A stretch of DNA of 64,000 nucleotides from Lysinibacillus agricola (lineage in GTDB: Bacteria > Bacillota > Bacilli > Bacillales_A > Planococcaceae), in the NCBI RefSeq assembly GCF_016638705.1, contig NZ_CP067341.1, forward strand, positions 437,501 through 501,500, read 5' to 3'. Each line of letters starts with the position of its first letter. Positions within the stretch are counted from its first letter, which is position 1. This document shows positions 8,471 to 17,900 of this stretch, one piece after another. A model generated the notes under the pieces. The model did no database searches. It had not been told where the DNA came from and saw only the letters and a list, made by a program, of their open reading frames with translations. Both the position numbers and the translations under genes were made by a program.

Positions 8471-8698
8471 CGACTTCGTGTAATAGCCTAGATTACGATA
8501 TTATCAGTTTCCTAATTAGATTGTCATGTAAATCATACGATTGAATAATCAGGAATATGTACACTTGATATAAGAAGCCAATTTGTTGTCCTTTTCCACT
8601 TGCTTTCTATAAGAAGAATATTCAAAGTACTTAGTGTAAATATGAATGTTAAGTATAATGCTATAATCGACTAAACTATAGGAAAGTAGGGGACTGAA

Positions 8699-9778
8699 AT
8701 GCCTAAAGTAATTGGAGGAATTCTTTTAATAAGTATATATAGTGCAATAACTTTTTACTTAGGGTGGGGATTAAGACAGTGGCTTGTGGCGATGGGCTGG
8801 TTCCGTTATCCAATTTTATATTGGTTAGTGCTGTATATCATTGCGTTTAGTATTATTATTAGTAGATTGCATGAGTCCTTACGAATGTTTTCAATAATCC
8901 ATAATTATTGGATGTTTATTTTTGAATACGGATTATTGCTTTGCTTGACAGCAAACTTGGTTATTTGGCTAAGTCCCTTTAAAAATGTACAGATAATTGG
9001 TAGTATAGCAATTGCTATGTTGTTTGTACTAAGTATTGTCGGCACCTATTTAGCGTATTCTCCTGTTGTCCGTCATTTAGAAATAACGATGGATAAAAAG
9101 AGTAGTGAGCTAGAGTCGATGAAAGTTGTAGTTGCATCAGATTTTCATTTAGGTGTTCTATCACATAAAAAACATTTACAGCGCTTTGTTACTTTATCGA
9201 ATGAAGCAAAGCCGGATATCGTCTTTCTAGTTGGAGATATTGTGGATGACGATCCCAAATGGTTTGTTAAAGAGGGAATGGCAGATGTGATGAAGCAATT
9301 AACATCTACATACGGAGTGTATGGTGTACTGGGCAATCACGAGTATTATGGCAAGAAAATTCCTGAGTTTGTTGAAGAGATGGAAAATGCTAATGTGAAA
9401 ATTTTGCGTGATGAAACTATTAGAATCGACGATGCGTTAATATTAACGGGTCAAGAGGATATTACAAACAAGAATAGAAAGCAACTAGATGCATTGAAGT
9501 CAACAGATGACTTGCCTTGGATTGTCATGAATCATACCCCAAATGATTTAATTACGCCTGCAGAAATGGGTGTAGACTTCCATATGTCAGGTCATACGCA
9601 TAAAGGCCAATTATGGCCAAACCAATATATTACGGCTCGTGTATTTGAGCTTGATCATGGTTATAAGATGAAGGAGCAAATGCATACACTTGTTTCATCA
9701 GGCTTTGGCTTTTGGGGTCCTCCTATGCGAATAGGTAGCCGTTCTGAATTATGGGTAGTGGATATAAACTTCCGTTAG
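8699..9778 (+). CDS. Membrane-anchored metallophosphoesterase (YkuE/YaeI type)
   Basis: The protein has 359 residues. Four hydrophobic segments (about 3-25, 35-55, 70-95, 97-120) precede a calcineurin-like phosphoesterase domain. The metal-binding motifs appear in order: SDFHLG near 148, GDIVDDD near 180, GNHEYYG near 211, NHTPND near 278 and SGHTHKGQLWP near 297. All metal ligands are present, so it should be an active two-metal enzyme. Family members act on phospholipid head groups such as UDP-diacylglucosamine-like or other phosphoester substrates; the true substrate is unknown. The start is preceded by AGGGGA. It is a single gene followed by a dispersed repeat. Confidence 0.87.
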   Translation: MPKVIGGILLISIYSAITFYLGWGLRQWLVAMGWFRYPILYWLVLYIIAFSIIISRLHESLRMFSIIHNYWMFIFEYGLLLCLTANLVIWLSPFKNVQIIGSIAIAMLFVLSIVGTYLAYSPVVRHLEITMDKKSSELESMKVVVASDFHLGVLSHKKHLQRFVTLSNEAKPDIVFLVGDIVDDDPKWFVKEGMADVMKQLTSTYGVYGVLGNHEYYGKKIPEFVEEMENANVKILRDETIRIDDALILTGQEDITNKNRKQLDALKSTDDLPWIVMNHTPNDLITPAEMGVDFHMSGHTHKGQLWPNQYITARVFELDHGYKMKEQMHTLVSSGFGFWGPPMRIGSRSELWVVDINFR

Positions 9779-9894
9779 TTGGGGAATATGGCAGTTGGAG
9801 TAAGATGAATGATTCAGCTAGCTTGGCAGACAACTACTGTTGAAAAGTTGTAATTATAGTAATAAAGGTTGGGGTGACATTTGTTAAAACCGTA

Positions 9895-10066
9895 TGCCAT
9901 TAAGTTGATTGGAGTTGAAGCGAAGCGGGTAGAGGAACGAAGGCTAAAAGCAGCACGTCCTGTGATAACGCCTTCGTGACCAACCTCGTGTTGGCCCGAC
10001 GCCCCCAGGAAAGCGCCAGCCGGAACTGAAATCAACCCTACGTTATGGTGATGAGGCCGTCTATTC
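9895..10066 (+). repeat. Dispersed extragenic repeat, copy C
   Basis: The copy includes GAAGCGAAGCGGG, GCACGTCCTGTG, GTGACCAAC, GTTGGCC, CCCCCAGGAAAGCGCC and the end GAAATCAACCCTACGTTATG. The boxes CACGTCCTGTG, GTGACCAAC and GTTGGCC are shared, in the same order, with the copy inside the dead EamA gene at 27400-27545. It fills most of the gap between the phosphoesterase gene and uppP. An apparent minus-strand frame across it is a by-product. Confidence 0.75.
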
Positions 10067-10151
10067 ATAACTAAATGCTATAGCCATTGTATATGAAAAA
10101 GAGTATTTTATAATATGTGGATATTTAATTAATAAAAGGTAAGGTGACAAC

Positions 10152-10985
10152 GTGGATATCATAGAATTATTAAAGGCACTTATATTAGGCTTTGTCGAAG
10201 GAATGACAGAGTTTGCGCCAGTGTCGTCGACAGGTCATATGATTATTGTCGACGATATGTGGCTAAAGACAGAGGAGTTTTTAGGGAAGTATCCTGCCAA
10301 TACATTTAAAATCGTTGTACAGCTAGGCTCCATTTTAGCCGTAGTCGTTGTTATGTGGAAACGAATGTTAAATTTAGTTGGACTCTATAAAATTGATGGC
10401 CAAACGACATCGGTGAAAGGTCACTTCAATTTAGTGCATGTTATTGTAGGTATGTTGCCAGCAGTTATATTAGGTTTTGCATTTAAAGATTTTATCGATG
10501 ATCATCTATTTAAAGTGGAGCATGTTATTTATGCTTTAGTAGCTGGGGCACTTTTAATGATTGCTGCAGATAAATTAGCACCGAAAAGACCAAAAGTGGA
10601 TTCTCTAGATAAAATTTCTTATGGTTTAGCATTTAAAGTAGGTTTAGTGCAATGCTTATCACTTTGGCCAGGGTTCTCCCGTTCAGGTGCAACAATATCT
10701 GGTGGTGTACTATTCGGTATGAGTCACCGTGTAGCGGCAGATTTTACTTTCATTATGGCGGTACCAATTATGGCAGGTGCTAGTCTAGTATCTGTACTGA
10801 AAAACTGGGATACGCTATCTATGGATTATTTTGGCTTCTATGTAGTGGGCTTCATTAGTTCATTTATCTTTGCATTACTTTCTATTAAATTCTTCTTAGC
10901 ACTTATTTCAAAAGTGAAATTAATGCCATTTGCTGTTTATCGTTTAGTACTAGCTGCTGTACTAGCGGTTATTATCTTTATGTAA
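10152..10985 (+). CDS. uppP: Undecaprenyl-diphosphatase UppP (BacA)
   Basis: The 277-residue polytopic protein dephosphorylates undecaprenyl diphosphate at the membrane, recycling the lipid carrier for peptidoglycan and wall polymers, and its excess gives bacitracin resistance. Diagnostic motifs are the Glu-rich box EGMTEFAPVSSTGH (16-29) and the PGFSRSGAT box near 173-181, both intact. The length is normal for the family. GTG 10152 is used, with AAGGTAAGGTG just upstream. It is monocistronic. An imperfect hairpin terminator follows at 10991-11027. Confidence 0.95.
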   Translation: MDIIELLKALILGFVEGMTEFAPVSSTGHMIIVDDMWLKTEEFLGKYPANTFKIVVQLGSILAVVVVMWKRMLNLVGLYKIDGQTTSVKGHFNLVHVIVGMLPAVILGFAFKDFIDDHLFKVEHVIYALVAGALLMIAADKLAPKRPKVDSLDKISYGLAFKVGLVQCLSLWPGFSRSGATISGGVLFGMSHRVAADFTFIMAVPIMAGASLVSVLKNWDTLSMDYFGFYVVGFISSFIFALLSIKFFLALISKVKLMPFAVYRLVLAAVLAVIIFM

Positions 10986-10990
10986 ATAAG

Positions 10991-11027
10991 AAAGTCACTC
11001 TTCTGTTAAAGAATGGGTGGCTTTTTT
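10991..11027 (+). terminator. Probable terminator of uppP
   Basis: The imperfect stem AAAGTCACTCTTCT / AGAATGGGTGGCTTT (G-U pairs and one bulge) is followed by a T run. The remaining 240 nt to hemAT are AT-rich with no gene. Confidence 0.6.
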
Positions 11028-11262
11028 AGTTTGAAATTTGATATTTTATATTTATTTTAGTATTTTCATCTTGTTTTGAAATGAATTGAATAGTTATAAA
11101 GTATTATATTGAAATGGTGTATATCAATACTTATTGTAAAAATAGATATTATTTACCTATATATATTGTTATTTTGATTGAATAAAACGTATAATTGATT
11201 CATAGATTTTGTTGTTTTTAGATAATAATTTAGTCATAGTACGGCACAGTGGGGTGGATAAA

Positions 11263-12555
11263 TTGTTTCAAATTGGAAATAGGGCTAAGAAAAACACAAT
11301 TGAAATTAGTGATGATTCAAGCATAGGGGTTATTATTCAAGATCAGGAACGTTTACTACAGTTAAATCTAGTAAATTTAACTAGACAAGATTTGCAGTTA
11401 ATTAAAAGTTTAAAACCATATATTGAACAAAATGTCTTAGAGGCAGTAACAGCATTCTATCATGCAATTGAAAGTGTGCCAGCTTTACGTGAGGTTATTC
11501 AAAAGCATAGCTCCAGCGAACGTTTACGCCAAACATTACGCCATCATATTATAGAAATGTTTGAAGGGCGTATAGACGAAGCATTCTTGGAGAAGAGAAG
11601 ACGTGTGGCGAAAATGCATGTGAAGATTAACTTGTACCCTAAGTGGTATTTAGCAGCCTTTCAAAATCTTGAAAATTTTTTAAGAAAGATAGTTTATAAG
11701 CTTCATCTATCAAGAGATGATGAAGAGAAATTTTGTGATGCCATTAGTAAGATTTGTAATTTCGAGCAACAAATTGTTTTAGAGGAATATGATAATTATG
11801 CGAATACATTAATTGAGAAGCAGCGGGATAGTGTTCGAGCTCACGTTAAGGAAGTAATAGGTGGAATATCTACGCAGCTAGAGACTCAATCTCATAGTAC
11901 GAATGAAACAGTGACTGAGCTTGTTTTTAGCGCCAAGGAAGTTAATGAATACTTGAAGGAAAGTATCGATGAAGCAAAAACAATGCAAAAGGTATCGTCT
12001 GATGGTTATTCTAAAATAATGTCAATTAGCGAGCAAACAGGGAAAATTCATCATCAGACAGTTGAAATGTCGGATATGGTGGAGCAATTAGATCACTCTT
12101 CCTCTAAAATTAATGCTGTGGTTGAAATTGTGAAAAGTATTTCTGGTCAAACAAATTTACTTGCGTTAAACTCAGCCATTGAAGCTGCGCGGGCAGGAGA
12201 GCATGGAAAAGGCTTTGCTGTCGTGGCGAGTGAAGTCCGTAAGCTTGCAGATCAGACGAAAAATTCGGTAGAACAAATCGCGAATCTCATAACTATGTCT
12301 AATGGAATTACGAACCAAGTTGTCCAAGCGATTCATGAAATCCAAGAACTAGTGAACAATAGTATTGAGCAAAATGCAGAATCTTTAAAAGCATTCGATG
12401 CAATATCTGGCTCAGTGAACGGTTCTATCTCAAACTTCCAAAACGTTGGACGACAAATAACAGAATTGGCAGATATGATCGAATCAATTGGAGAATCTTC
12501 AGAGGAGTTAAAACAAGTTGCAAATCGTTTAGATACAACAATCAGAGATTTTTAA
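11263..12555 (+). CDS. hemAT: HemAT-like heme-based aerotaxis transducer
   Basis: The protein is about 430 residues from TTG 11263, which is preceded by GGGGTGG at 11251-11257; an upstream TTG at 11209 lacks a site. Residues about 30-185 form a globin-coupled sensor domain. The proximal heme ligand is His119 in [19 protein letters not shown], and Tyr66 in TAFYHAI matches the distal-pocket Tyr of Bacillus subtilis HemAT. Residues about 200-430 form a soluble chemoreceptor signalling domain with the hairpin tip ([20 protein letters not shown], then [12 protein letters not shown]). Length matches the 432-residue B. subtilis protein. It has no membrane segment. It should bind oxygen and signal to CheA, and it is followed by its own terminator. 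Confidence 0.93.
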   Translation: MFQIGNRAKKNTIEISDDSSIGVIIQDQERLLQLNLVNLTRQDLQLIKSLKPYIEQNVLEAVTAFYHAIESVPALREVIQKHSSSERLRQTLRHHIIEMFEGRIDEAFLEKRRRVAKMHVKINLYPKWYLAAFQNLENFLRKIVYKLHLSRDDEEKFCDAISKICNFEQQIVLEEYDNYANTLIEKQRDSVRAHVKEVIGGISTQLETQSHSTNETVTELVFSAKEVNEYLKESIDEAKTMQKVSSDGYSKIMSISEQTGKIHHQTVEMSDMVEQLDHSSSKINAVVEIVKSISGQTNLLALNSAIEAARAGEHGKGFAVVASEVRKLADQTKNSVEQIANLITMSNGITNQVVQAIHEIQELVNNSIEQNAESLKAFDAISGSVNGSISNFQNVGRQITELADMIESIGESSEELKQVANRLDTTIRDF

Positions 12556-12557
12556 CG

Positions 12558-12588
12558 ACTATGCATAAAGCCTATGCATAGTTTTTTT
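12558..12588 (+). terminator. Rho-independent terminator of hemAT
   Basis: The hairpin ACTATGCAT / ATGCATAGT (12558-12566, 12574-12582) is followed by seven T. The following 225 nt to the next start hold no gene that I can see. Confidence 0.88.
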
Positions 12589-12813
12589 GCTTAGTTGGGA
12601 TAGCATAGACGTATACCATGAGGATAAGTTGGTGATGAGCCAGTTTTTAGGACAAAATCGTTTATTTGGAGGATAAAACAACAAATAGACGGATGAAGTT
12701 TGTAGAGCGATTAAAAGGAATAGCTACCACACAAGTAAAGATAAGAAATCCCTAGAAAATGCGCGTTCTAAGTGTTACGCTATAGGCGAATTGAATAGAG
12801 GGGTGTTCGGAAT

Positions 12814-13776
12814 ATGAAAAAGAAATTATTTATTACACGTAAGTTCCCAACGCATATAGTTGAGCCGTTGAAAGAGTATTATGATATCGAACAATGGGAG
12901 GAAGAGGAAATTGTTATACCAAGGGAAAAGCTATTGGCAGCTGTGGCGGATTGTGAAGTATTATGGGTAACGATTGCTGATCAAGTAGATGAAGAGTTAC
13001 TATTACACGCACCCAATTTAAAACTTGTGACAAATTTAGCAGTTGGATTTAATAATATTGATGTCAAAGCCTTGCGTCAGCGCGGTATTATGGCGACAAA
13101 TACTCCAGGAGTTTTAACAAATACGACTGCTGATTTAGTATTGGGATTATTGCTTGCGACTGCTCGTAGAATTCCAGAAAGCGAACGATATTTGCGTGAT
13201 GGTAAATGGAAAAGCTGGTATCCAATGCAATTAGTAGGTAAAGATGTATCCGGAGCTACTATCGGGATTATTGGTATGGGGCGTATTGGGCAGGCTGTTG
13301 CAAGACGAGCAAAAGGTTTTGATATGAAAATTTTATATAACAATCGTAGACGTCGCCACGAGGTAGAAGAAATGTATGGCTTTCAATATGAATCGTTAGA
13401 GGATCTTTTAAAACAATCGGATTTTGTCGTTATTATGACACCTTATAATAATGATACGATAGGGCTTATAGGAGCAGAGGAACTTGCCTTAATGAAGGAC
13501 GACGCTGTGTTAATTAACGCATCACGTGGTGGCATTATTGATGAGAATGCACTTTATGACACTTTGAAAAATGGTAAGCTGTGGGCAGCAGGTCTAGATG
13601 TATTTGAACATGAACCCATTGCGTTGGATCATCCATTATTGACGCTTCCTAATGTTGTAGCACTTCCGCATATCGGTAGTGCGTCGCTTCAAACTAGAAC
13701 TGCTATGCTAATGCTAAACGTTAAAGCACTTACCGCATATGGGCAGGACAAGGCTGTAACGAATCGAATAGATTAA
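12814..13776 (+). CDS. D-2-hydroxyacid dehydrogenase (glyoxylate/2-ketogluconate reductase group)
   Basis: The protein has 320 residues. The NAD(P)-binding glycine box IGMGRIGQAVARR is at 153-165, and the catalytic set is Arg238 (NASRGG), Glu267 (FEHEP) and His286 (LPHIGSA), all in standard positions. NRRRR at about 177-181, just after the beta-B strand, suggests preference for NADP(H), as in glyoxylate/hydroxypyruvate and 2-ketogluconate reductases. The substrate cannot be assigned further. GAGGGGTG precedes ATG 12814 by about 9 nt. It is a single gene; a dispersed-repeat fragment and a shared terminator separate it from the convergent gene. Confidence 0.9.
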   Translation: MKKKLFITRKFPTHIVEPLKEYYDIEQWEEEEIVIPREKLLAAVADCEVLWVTIADQVDEELLLHAPNLKLVTNLAVGFNNIDVKALRQRGIMATNTPGVLTNTTADLVLGLLLATARRIPESERYLRDGKWKSWYPMQLVGKDVSGATIGIIGMGRIGQAVARRAKGFDMKILYNNRRRRHEVEEMYGFQYESLEDLLKQSDFVVIMTPYNNDTIGLIGAEELALMKDDAVLINASRGGIIDENALYDTLKNGKLWAAGLDVFEHEPIALDHPLLTLPNVVALPHIGSASLQTRTAMLMLNVKALTAYGQDKAVTNRID

Positions 13777-13854
13777 TGGTGAGGCTAAAAATAGAGGTTG
13801 TTTAAACGCAATATCCTCGAAGAATTGCTATAAACTTTTGATATAAAGGTAAAA

Positions 13855-13910
13855 ATCCGAGTAGACTCCTGTTGTTGCTGGCACTTCGCTTTCGCATTTA
13901 AGGAGGATTT
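13855..13910 (-). repeat. Fragment of dispersed repeat, copy D (single unit of the 36/37-bp array sequence)
   Basis: Read on the minus strand, ATGCGAAAGCGAAGTGCCAG, then CAACAACAGGAGT, closely matches the inner part of the array unit at 1707-2070 (TGCGAAAGCGAAGCGACAG, then CAACAA). Confidence 0.55.
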
Positions 13911-13923
13911 GCTTCAAATGAAG

Positions 13924-13956
13924 AAAGGAGCCCATCGTAACTAGATGAGCTCCTTT
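13924..13956. terminator. Bidirectional terminator between convergent genes
   Basis: The stem AAAGGAGCCCATC / GATGAGCTCCTTT, with one mismatch and flanking A/T tracts, can serve both the dehydrogenase gene and the AIM24-family gene. Confidence 0.75.
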
Positions 13957-13986
13957 TATAATGAAAAAATTGGATAGATGGTTGGT

Positions 13987-14787
13987 CTATTTATTAAACA
14001 TATCAAATAAACCGCCAATGCCACCTTCACCTTTAGATTGACCGCCACCGCCTTGAGAAATTGGTGCTGCAGCGAAGACGCGGCTTGCTAATCGGCTAAA
14101 TGGTAAGGATTGAATCCATACTTTACCTGGACCTTTTAAAGTAGCGAAGAAGATACCTTCACCGCCAAACAATGCAGTTTTTACGCCCTTGACCATCTCG
14201 ATATCATAATCTACATCAGATGTCATAGCAACTAGACAGCCTGTATCAACACGTAATACTTCTCCGGGTGCTAGAGTCTTTTCATGAATAGTGCCACCTG
14301 CATGTACAAAAGCCATGCCGTCTCCTTCAAGCTTTTGCATAATGAAGCCTTCACCACCAAAGAAGCCAACACCGATTTTTTTCTGGAATTCAACGCCGAT
14401 TGAAACTCCTTTTGCAGCAGCTAAAAATGCATCTTTTTGACAAATAATTTTCCCGTTTAATTGACTTAAATCCATTGGAATAATCTTACCAGGGTATGGA
14501 GAAGCAAAATACACATGGCGTTTATCTGAACCAACGTTCGTAAATGTCGTCATGAATAAACTTTCACCTGTAATTAGGCGTTTCCCAGCTCCAAATAATT
14601 TTCCCATAAGACCACTTTCTAGGCTTCCTCTTGACCCATCACCAAAGATCGTTTCCATATGGATAGCATCATCCATCATCATTAAAGCTCCAGCTTCAGC
14701 TACCACAGTTTCTTGAGGATCAAGCTCCACTTGTACGTATTGCATATCATCGCCATATAATTTGTAGTCAATTTCGTGATTATTCAT
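13987..14787 (-). CDS. TIGR00266/AIM24 family protein
   Basis: The 266-residue protein is of the TIGR00266 (DUF124, AIM24-like) family, recognised from the opening DYKLYGDDMQYVQVELDPQE, repeated G-rich beta-strand turns such as GGEGFIMQKLEGDGMAFVHA, and the end QSLPFSRLASRVF plus a glycine-rich tail. Members fold as a double beta-helix trimer; the molecular role in bacteria is not established. There is no signal peptide or TM, so it is cytosolic. GGAGG lies about 8 nt before ATG 14787. It is monocistronic and convergent with the upstream gene. Confidence 0.9.
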   Translation of the reverse strand: MNNHEIDYKLYGDDMQYVQVELDPQETVVAEAGALMMMDDAIHMETIFGDGSRGSLESGLMGKLFGAGKRLITGESLFMTTFTNVGSDKRHVYFASPYPGKIIPMDLSQLNGKIICQKDAFLAAAKGVSIGVEFQKKIGVGFFGGEGFIMQKLEGDGMAFVHAGGTIHEKTLAPGEVLRVDTGCLVAMTSDVDYDIEMVKGVKTALFGGEGIFFATLKGPGKVWIQSLPFSRLASRVFAAAPISQGGGGQSKGEGGIGGLFDMFNK

Positions 14788-15212
14788 AATAGGATTCCTC
14801 CAAAAATAATTTTGTTATTATATACGATTATAAGTTACATTAGTTTCAAAGTGTAATTAATTATTTTAGAAAAAAAGGGAATAAGCTAGTAAATGTCGAA
14901 TATAAAAAACTAGAATGTGTATTTTTTATTTTCTTAGCTAAAAGTTTTGTGATTGTTTTTCCTATGCTCACAAAGGACTTTCATCCGTGAAGCTACATGG
15001 ATGTTTAGCTAAAAGAAAATAAAGCCTCTGGCGATTGTCACCGATGTTGTTGAACCAAAAGCATGCTCTGTAGATGGTCATTTATTGAAATTTCGGAATT
15101 TTGACACATTTAATTCTATATAGATAGAGTAATAGATGATATTTCTGTCTGAAAGCAATGCGACTGGTAACAATGAAGCAGAGGCATCAAGATACTTCAG
15201 GGGGTGTATGTA
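14788..15212. other. Gene-free leader of the lysine-catabolic operon with an inverted-repeat block
   Basis: A near-perfect 17-nt inverted repeat (TTATTTTCTTAGCTAAA at 14926-14942 against 15004-15022, with 2 extra nt) bounds a 97-bp block. TTGACA at 15101-15106 with GATAGA 16 nt downstream is a possible but weak sigma-A promoter for the operon. No coding sequence is credible here. Confidence 0.4.
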
Positions 15213-16691
15213 GTGGAAATCAAAAACTATATCGGCGGTGAGTGGGTAACACATTCGCATTTACAAAGTATAGCAGTGACCAACCCTGCAAATAGGGAGC
15301 AGCTAGCTACAATACCGCTTTCTACGGCAAGTGAGGTAGATGGAGCGGTAGCGGTTGCAAAACAAGCACAAAAAAGCTGGGCGTTAGTACCTGCGCCTAA
15401 ACGTGCGGACTATTTATATGCCATCGGTCAAAAAATGAAAGAAAAGAAGGAACATTTGGCGACCGTTTTAACAAAAGAGATGGGAAAGGTTATTGAAGAA
15501 GCAAGAGGTGAAGTACAGGAAGGGATAGATATGGCTTATTATATGGCCGGTGAAGGGCGACGGTTATTTGGGGAGACAACACCGTCTGAGTTGGCCAATA
15601 AATTTGCCATGAGTGTACGGGCACCTATTGGCGTTGTAGGTTTAATAACTCCGTGGAATTTCCCTGTAGCTATTGCCACTTGGAAGTCGTTCCCTGCAAT
15701 TGTTGCTGGCAATACGTTCATTTGGAAGCCATCTAATGAGACGCCGATGATGGCGTATGAAATGGGCAAAATTTTTGAAGAGGTTGGTTTACCAGACGGA
15801 GTAGCAAATATTGTCTTTGGTACAGGGCCAACAGTTGGGACAGCATTAATTGGACATCCAGACGTCAAGGTCATTTCATTTACCGGTTCTACATCAACAG
15901 GAAGTAAGGTAGCAGAGCTAGGTGGTAAACACCTGAAAAAGGTTTCATTAGAAATGGGTGGAAAAAATGCAGTCATAGTTATGGAAGATGCCGATTTACA
16001 GCTAGCTACTGAAGGAATCTTATGGAGTGCATTTGGTACTGCTGGTCAAAGATGTACAGCATGTAGCCGCGTGATCGTGCATAAAGATGTAAGAGAGGAA
16101 TTAGAAAAACGTCTATTAGACGAAATGCAAAAGCTAACAATTGGGGACGGCCTAGATAAAGGTGTAAAAATCGGACCCGTGATTAATAAAGCTGCATTGG
16201 AAAAAATTAATCACTATGTGCAAATAGGCAAACAGGAAGGGGCAACAATATTAGCTGGAGGAAGAATTTTATCTGAGCCTCCTTATGACACAGGGTTTTA
16301 TTATGAGCCTACGCTATTTACCAACGTTAAGCCTAACATGATTATTGCACAGGAAGAAATTTTTGGCCCGGTCGTTTCTCTAATTGAAGTAGCAAGTTTG
16401 GATGAAGCAATCGAAGTAAACAATGGCGTAAAATTTGGCTTATCCAGTTCAATTTTCTCACAAGATGTTAATACGATTTTCCGCGCACAACGAGATTTAG
16501 ATACAGGTATTGTTTATGTGAATGCCGGCACAACAGGTGCTGAAATCCATTTACCATTTGGTGGCACAAAGGGCACGGGGAATGGTCACCGTGACTCGGG
16601 TATAGCTGCCTTGGATGTCTATACAGAATGGAAAAGTATTTATGTAGACTATAGCGGTAAATTACAAAGAGCACAAATCGATACAGAGTAA
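15213..16691 (+). CDS. Aldehyde dehydrogenase, probable L-aminoadipate-semialdehyde (piperideine-6-carboxylate) dehydrogenase
   Basis: The protein is 492 residues from GTG 15213, which has GGGGGT about 8 nt upstream (an in-frame GTG at 15204 overlaps that site). It is a complete NAD(P)-dependent aldehyde dehydrogenase: general base Glu247 (LEMGGKN), nucleophile Cys281 (GQRCTACSR), EIFGPV near 388 and the C-terminal LPFGGTKGTGNG. TGAEI before that box and GLSSSIF resemble ALDH7/aminoadipate-semialdehyde enzymes. The neighbouring lysine 6-dehydrogenase would make exactly that substrate, so the operon suggests lysine to 2-aminoadipate. Substrate assignment rests mainly on context. Confidence 0.82.
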   Translation: MEIKNYIGGEWVTHSHLQSIAVTNPANREQLATIPLSTASEVDGAVAVAKQAQKSWALVPAPKRADYLYAIGQKMKEKKEHLATVLTKEMGKVIEEARGEVQEGIDMAYYMAGEGRRLFGETTPSELANKFAMSVRAPIGVVGLITPWNFPVAIATWKSFPAIVAGNTFIWKPSNETPMMAYEMGKIFEEVGLPDGVANIVFGTGPTVGTALIGHPDVKVISFTGSTSTGSKVAELGGKHLKKVSLEMGGKNAVIVMEDADLQLATEGILWSAFGTAGQRCTACSRVIVHKDVREELEKRLLDEMQKLTIGDGLDKGVKIGPVINKAALEKINHYVQIGKQEGATILAGGRILSEPPYDTGFYYEPTLFTNVKPNMIIAQEEIFGPVVSLIEVASLDEAIEVNNGVKFGLSSSIFSQDVNTIFRAQRDLDTGIVYVNAGTTGAEIHLPFGGTKGTGNGHRDSGIAALDVYTEWKSIYVDYSGKLQRAQIDTE

Positions 16692-16717
16692 CAGATCAAC
16701 GAAAGGGGATGTTCTTG

Positions 16718-17890
16718 ATGAAAGTTGTTGTATTAGGTGCAGGTTTAATGGGGAAAGAGGTAGCTCGTGATTTAATAAAAAGTAGCAAAGTAGAGCGTGT
16801 ATTTTTAGGAGATATTGACGTGAAAATAGCGCAGGATTTTGTGGACTCTTTAAATACAGATAAGGTTGAGGTTGTAGAGCTTCATGCTGAGCGCGATGAC
16901 TCGTTAATGGAGGTTATCTCAAAAGGCGATGTAGTCGTTAATGCTTTATTCTATTCCTTCAACGAGCGTGTAGCAAGAGCAGCGATTGAGGCTGGTGTAC
17001 ATTCCGTAGATTTAGGTGGTCATATTGGCGGTGTAACGGAAAAAATATTAGATCTCAACGAAGAGGCGACAGCGCAAGGCGTAACAATTATTCCAGACTT
17101 AGGTGTTGCACCAGGTATGGTTAATATACTAGCAGGCTATGGTGCATCGAAATTAGATGAGGTAGAATCTATTAAACTTTTTGTAGGCGGTATTCCTACA
17201 GAGCCGAAGCCACCTCTTCACTATACACGAGTATTTTCACTAGATGGAGTCTTTGATCATTATACGGAGCCATCAAAGATGATTCAAAAAGGTAAACTTC
17301 AAGAAGTTCCATCTTTATCAGGTATTGAACCTATTTATTTCGAAGGTTTTGGTGTGCTTGAGGCATTTTATACATCTGGCGGCATATCGACATTGTATAA
17401 GACATTCCCAAATGTCCACACATTAGAATATAAAACAATTCGTTATAAGGGACATGCAGAGAAGTTTAAGCTATTAGCAGATTTAGGGTTCCTAGATGCT
17501 AGTAATAAGGTAGAGGTAGAAGATCAGGAGGTTTCTGTGCGTCCAGTTGTTCGTGAGGCACTTAAAAAGAAACTTGAGCTTGGTACAAAACCAGATGCAG
17601 TACTGCTGCGTGTTATTGTAGCGGGTGAAAAAGCGCAACAACAAGTGACTTATGAGTACGAAATGGTTGTGCGTAAAGATATGACGATTAATGAAACGGC
17701 CATGGCTCGTGCAACAGCAAATACAATTTCTGTCGTTGCTCAAATGATTGGGGAAGATAAAATTACAGAGCGTGGTGTATTCGCACCTGAATCAGTTGTA
17801 CCGGGCGACATTTATATTGAAGAGATGGCAAAACGTGGCGTTGTCATTAAGGAGACATCTCATAAATCTGCAATGATTGTGAAATGGTAG
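16718..17890 (+). CDS. lysDH: L-lysine 6-dehydrogenase (saccharopine-dehydrogenase fold)
   Basis: The protein is about 390 residues from ATG 16718 (GAAAGGGG upstream; ATG 16709 overlaps the site). The opening VVVLGAGLMGKEVARDL is a Rossmann nucleotide site. VVNALFYSFNE, VHSVDLGGHIGG, TIIPDLGVAPGMVNIL and VPGDIYIEEMAKRGV match, as I recall them, the Geobacillus stearothermophilus lysine 6-dehydrogenase family closely, including the length. The enzyme deaminates the epsilon-amino group of lysine with NAD+, giving allysine, which cyclises to piperideine-6-carboxylate. It lies 26 nt after the aldehyde dehydrogenase and 10 nt before the acyl-CoA dehydrogenase gene, so all three probably form one lysine-degradation operon. 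Confidence 0.88.
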   Translation: MKVVVLGAGLMGKEVARDLIKSSKVERVFLGDIDVKIAQDFVDSLNTDKVEVVELHAERDDSLMEVISKGDVVVNALFYSFNERVARAAIEAGVHSVDLGGHIGGVTEKILDLNEEATAQGVTIIPDLGVAPGMVNILAGYGASKLDEVESIKLFVGGIPTEPKPPLHYTRVFSLDGVFDHYTEPSKMIQKGKLQEVPSLSGIEPIYFEGFGVLEAFYTSGGISTLYKTFPNVHTLEYKTIRYKGHAEKFKLLADLGFLDASNKVEVEDQEVSVRPVVREALKKKLELGTKPDAVLLRVIVAGEKAQQQVTYEYEMVVRKDMTINETAMARATANTISVVAQMIGEDKITERGVFAPESVVPGDIYIEEMAKRGVVIKETSHKSAMIVKW

Positions 17891-17900
17891 GTGCTTGGTC

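Noticed and set aside
9814..10068. 84-codon minus-strand frame
   Set aside because: It lies wholly over dispersed repeat copy C and has no start signal.
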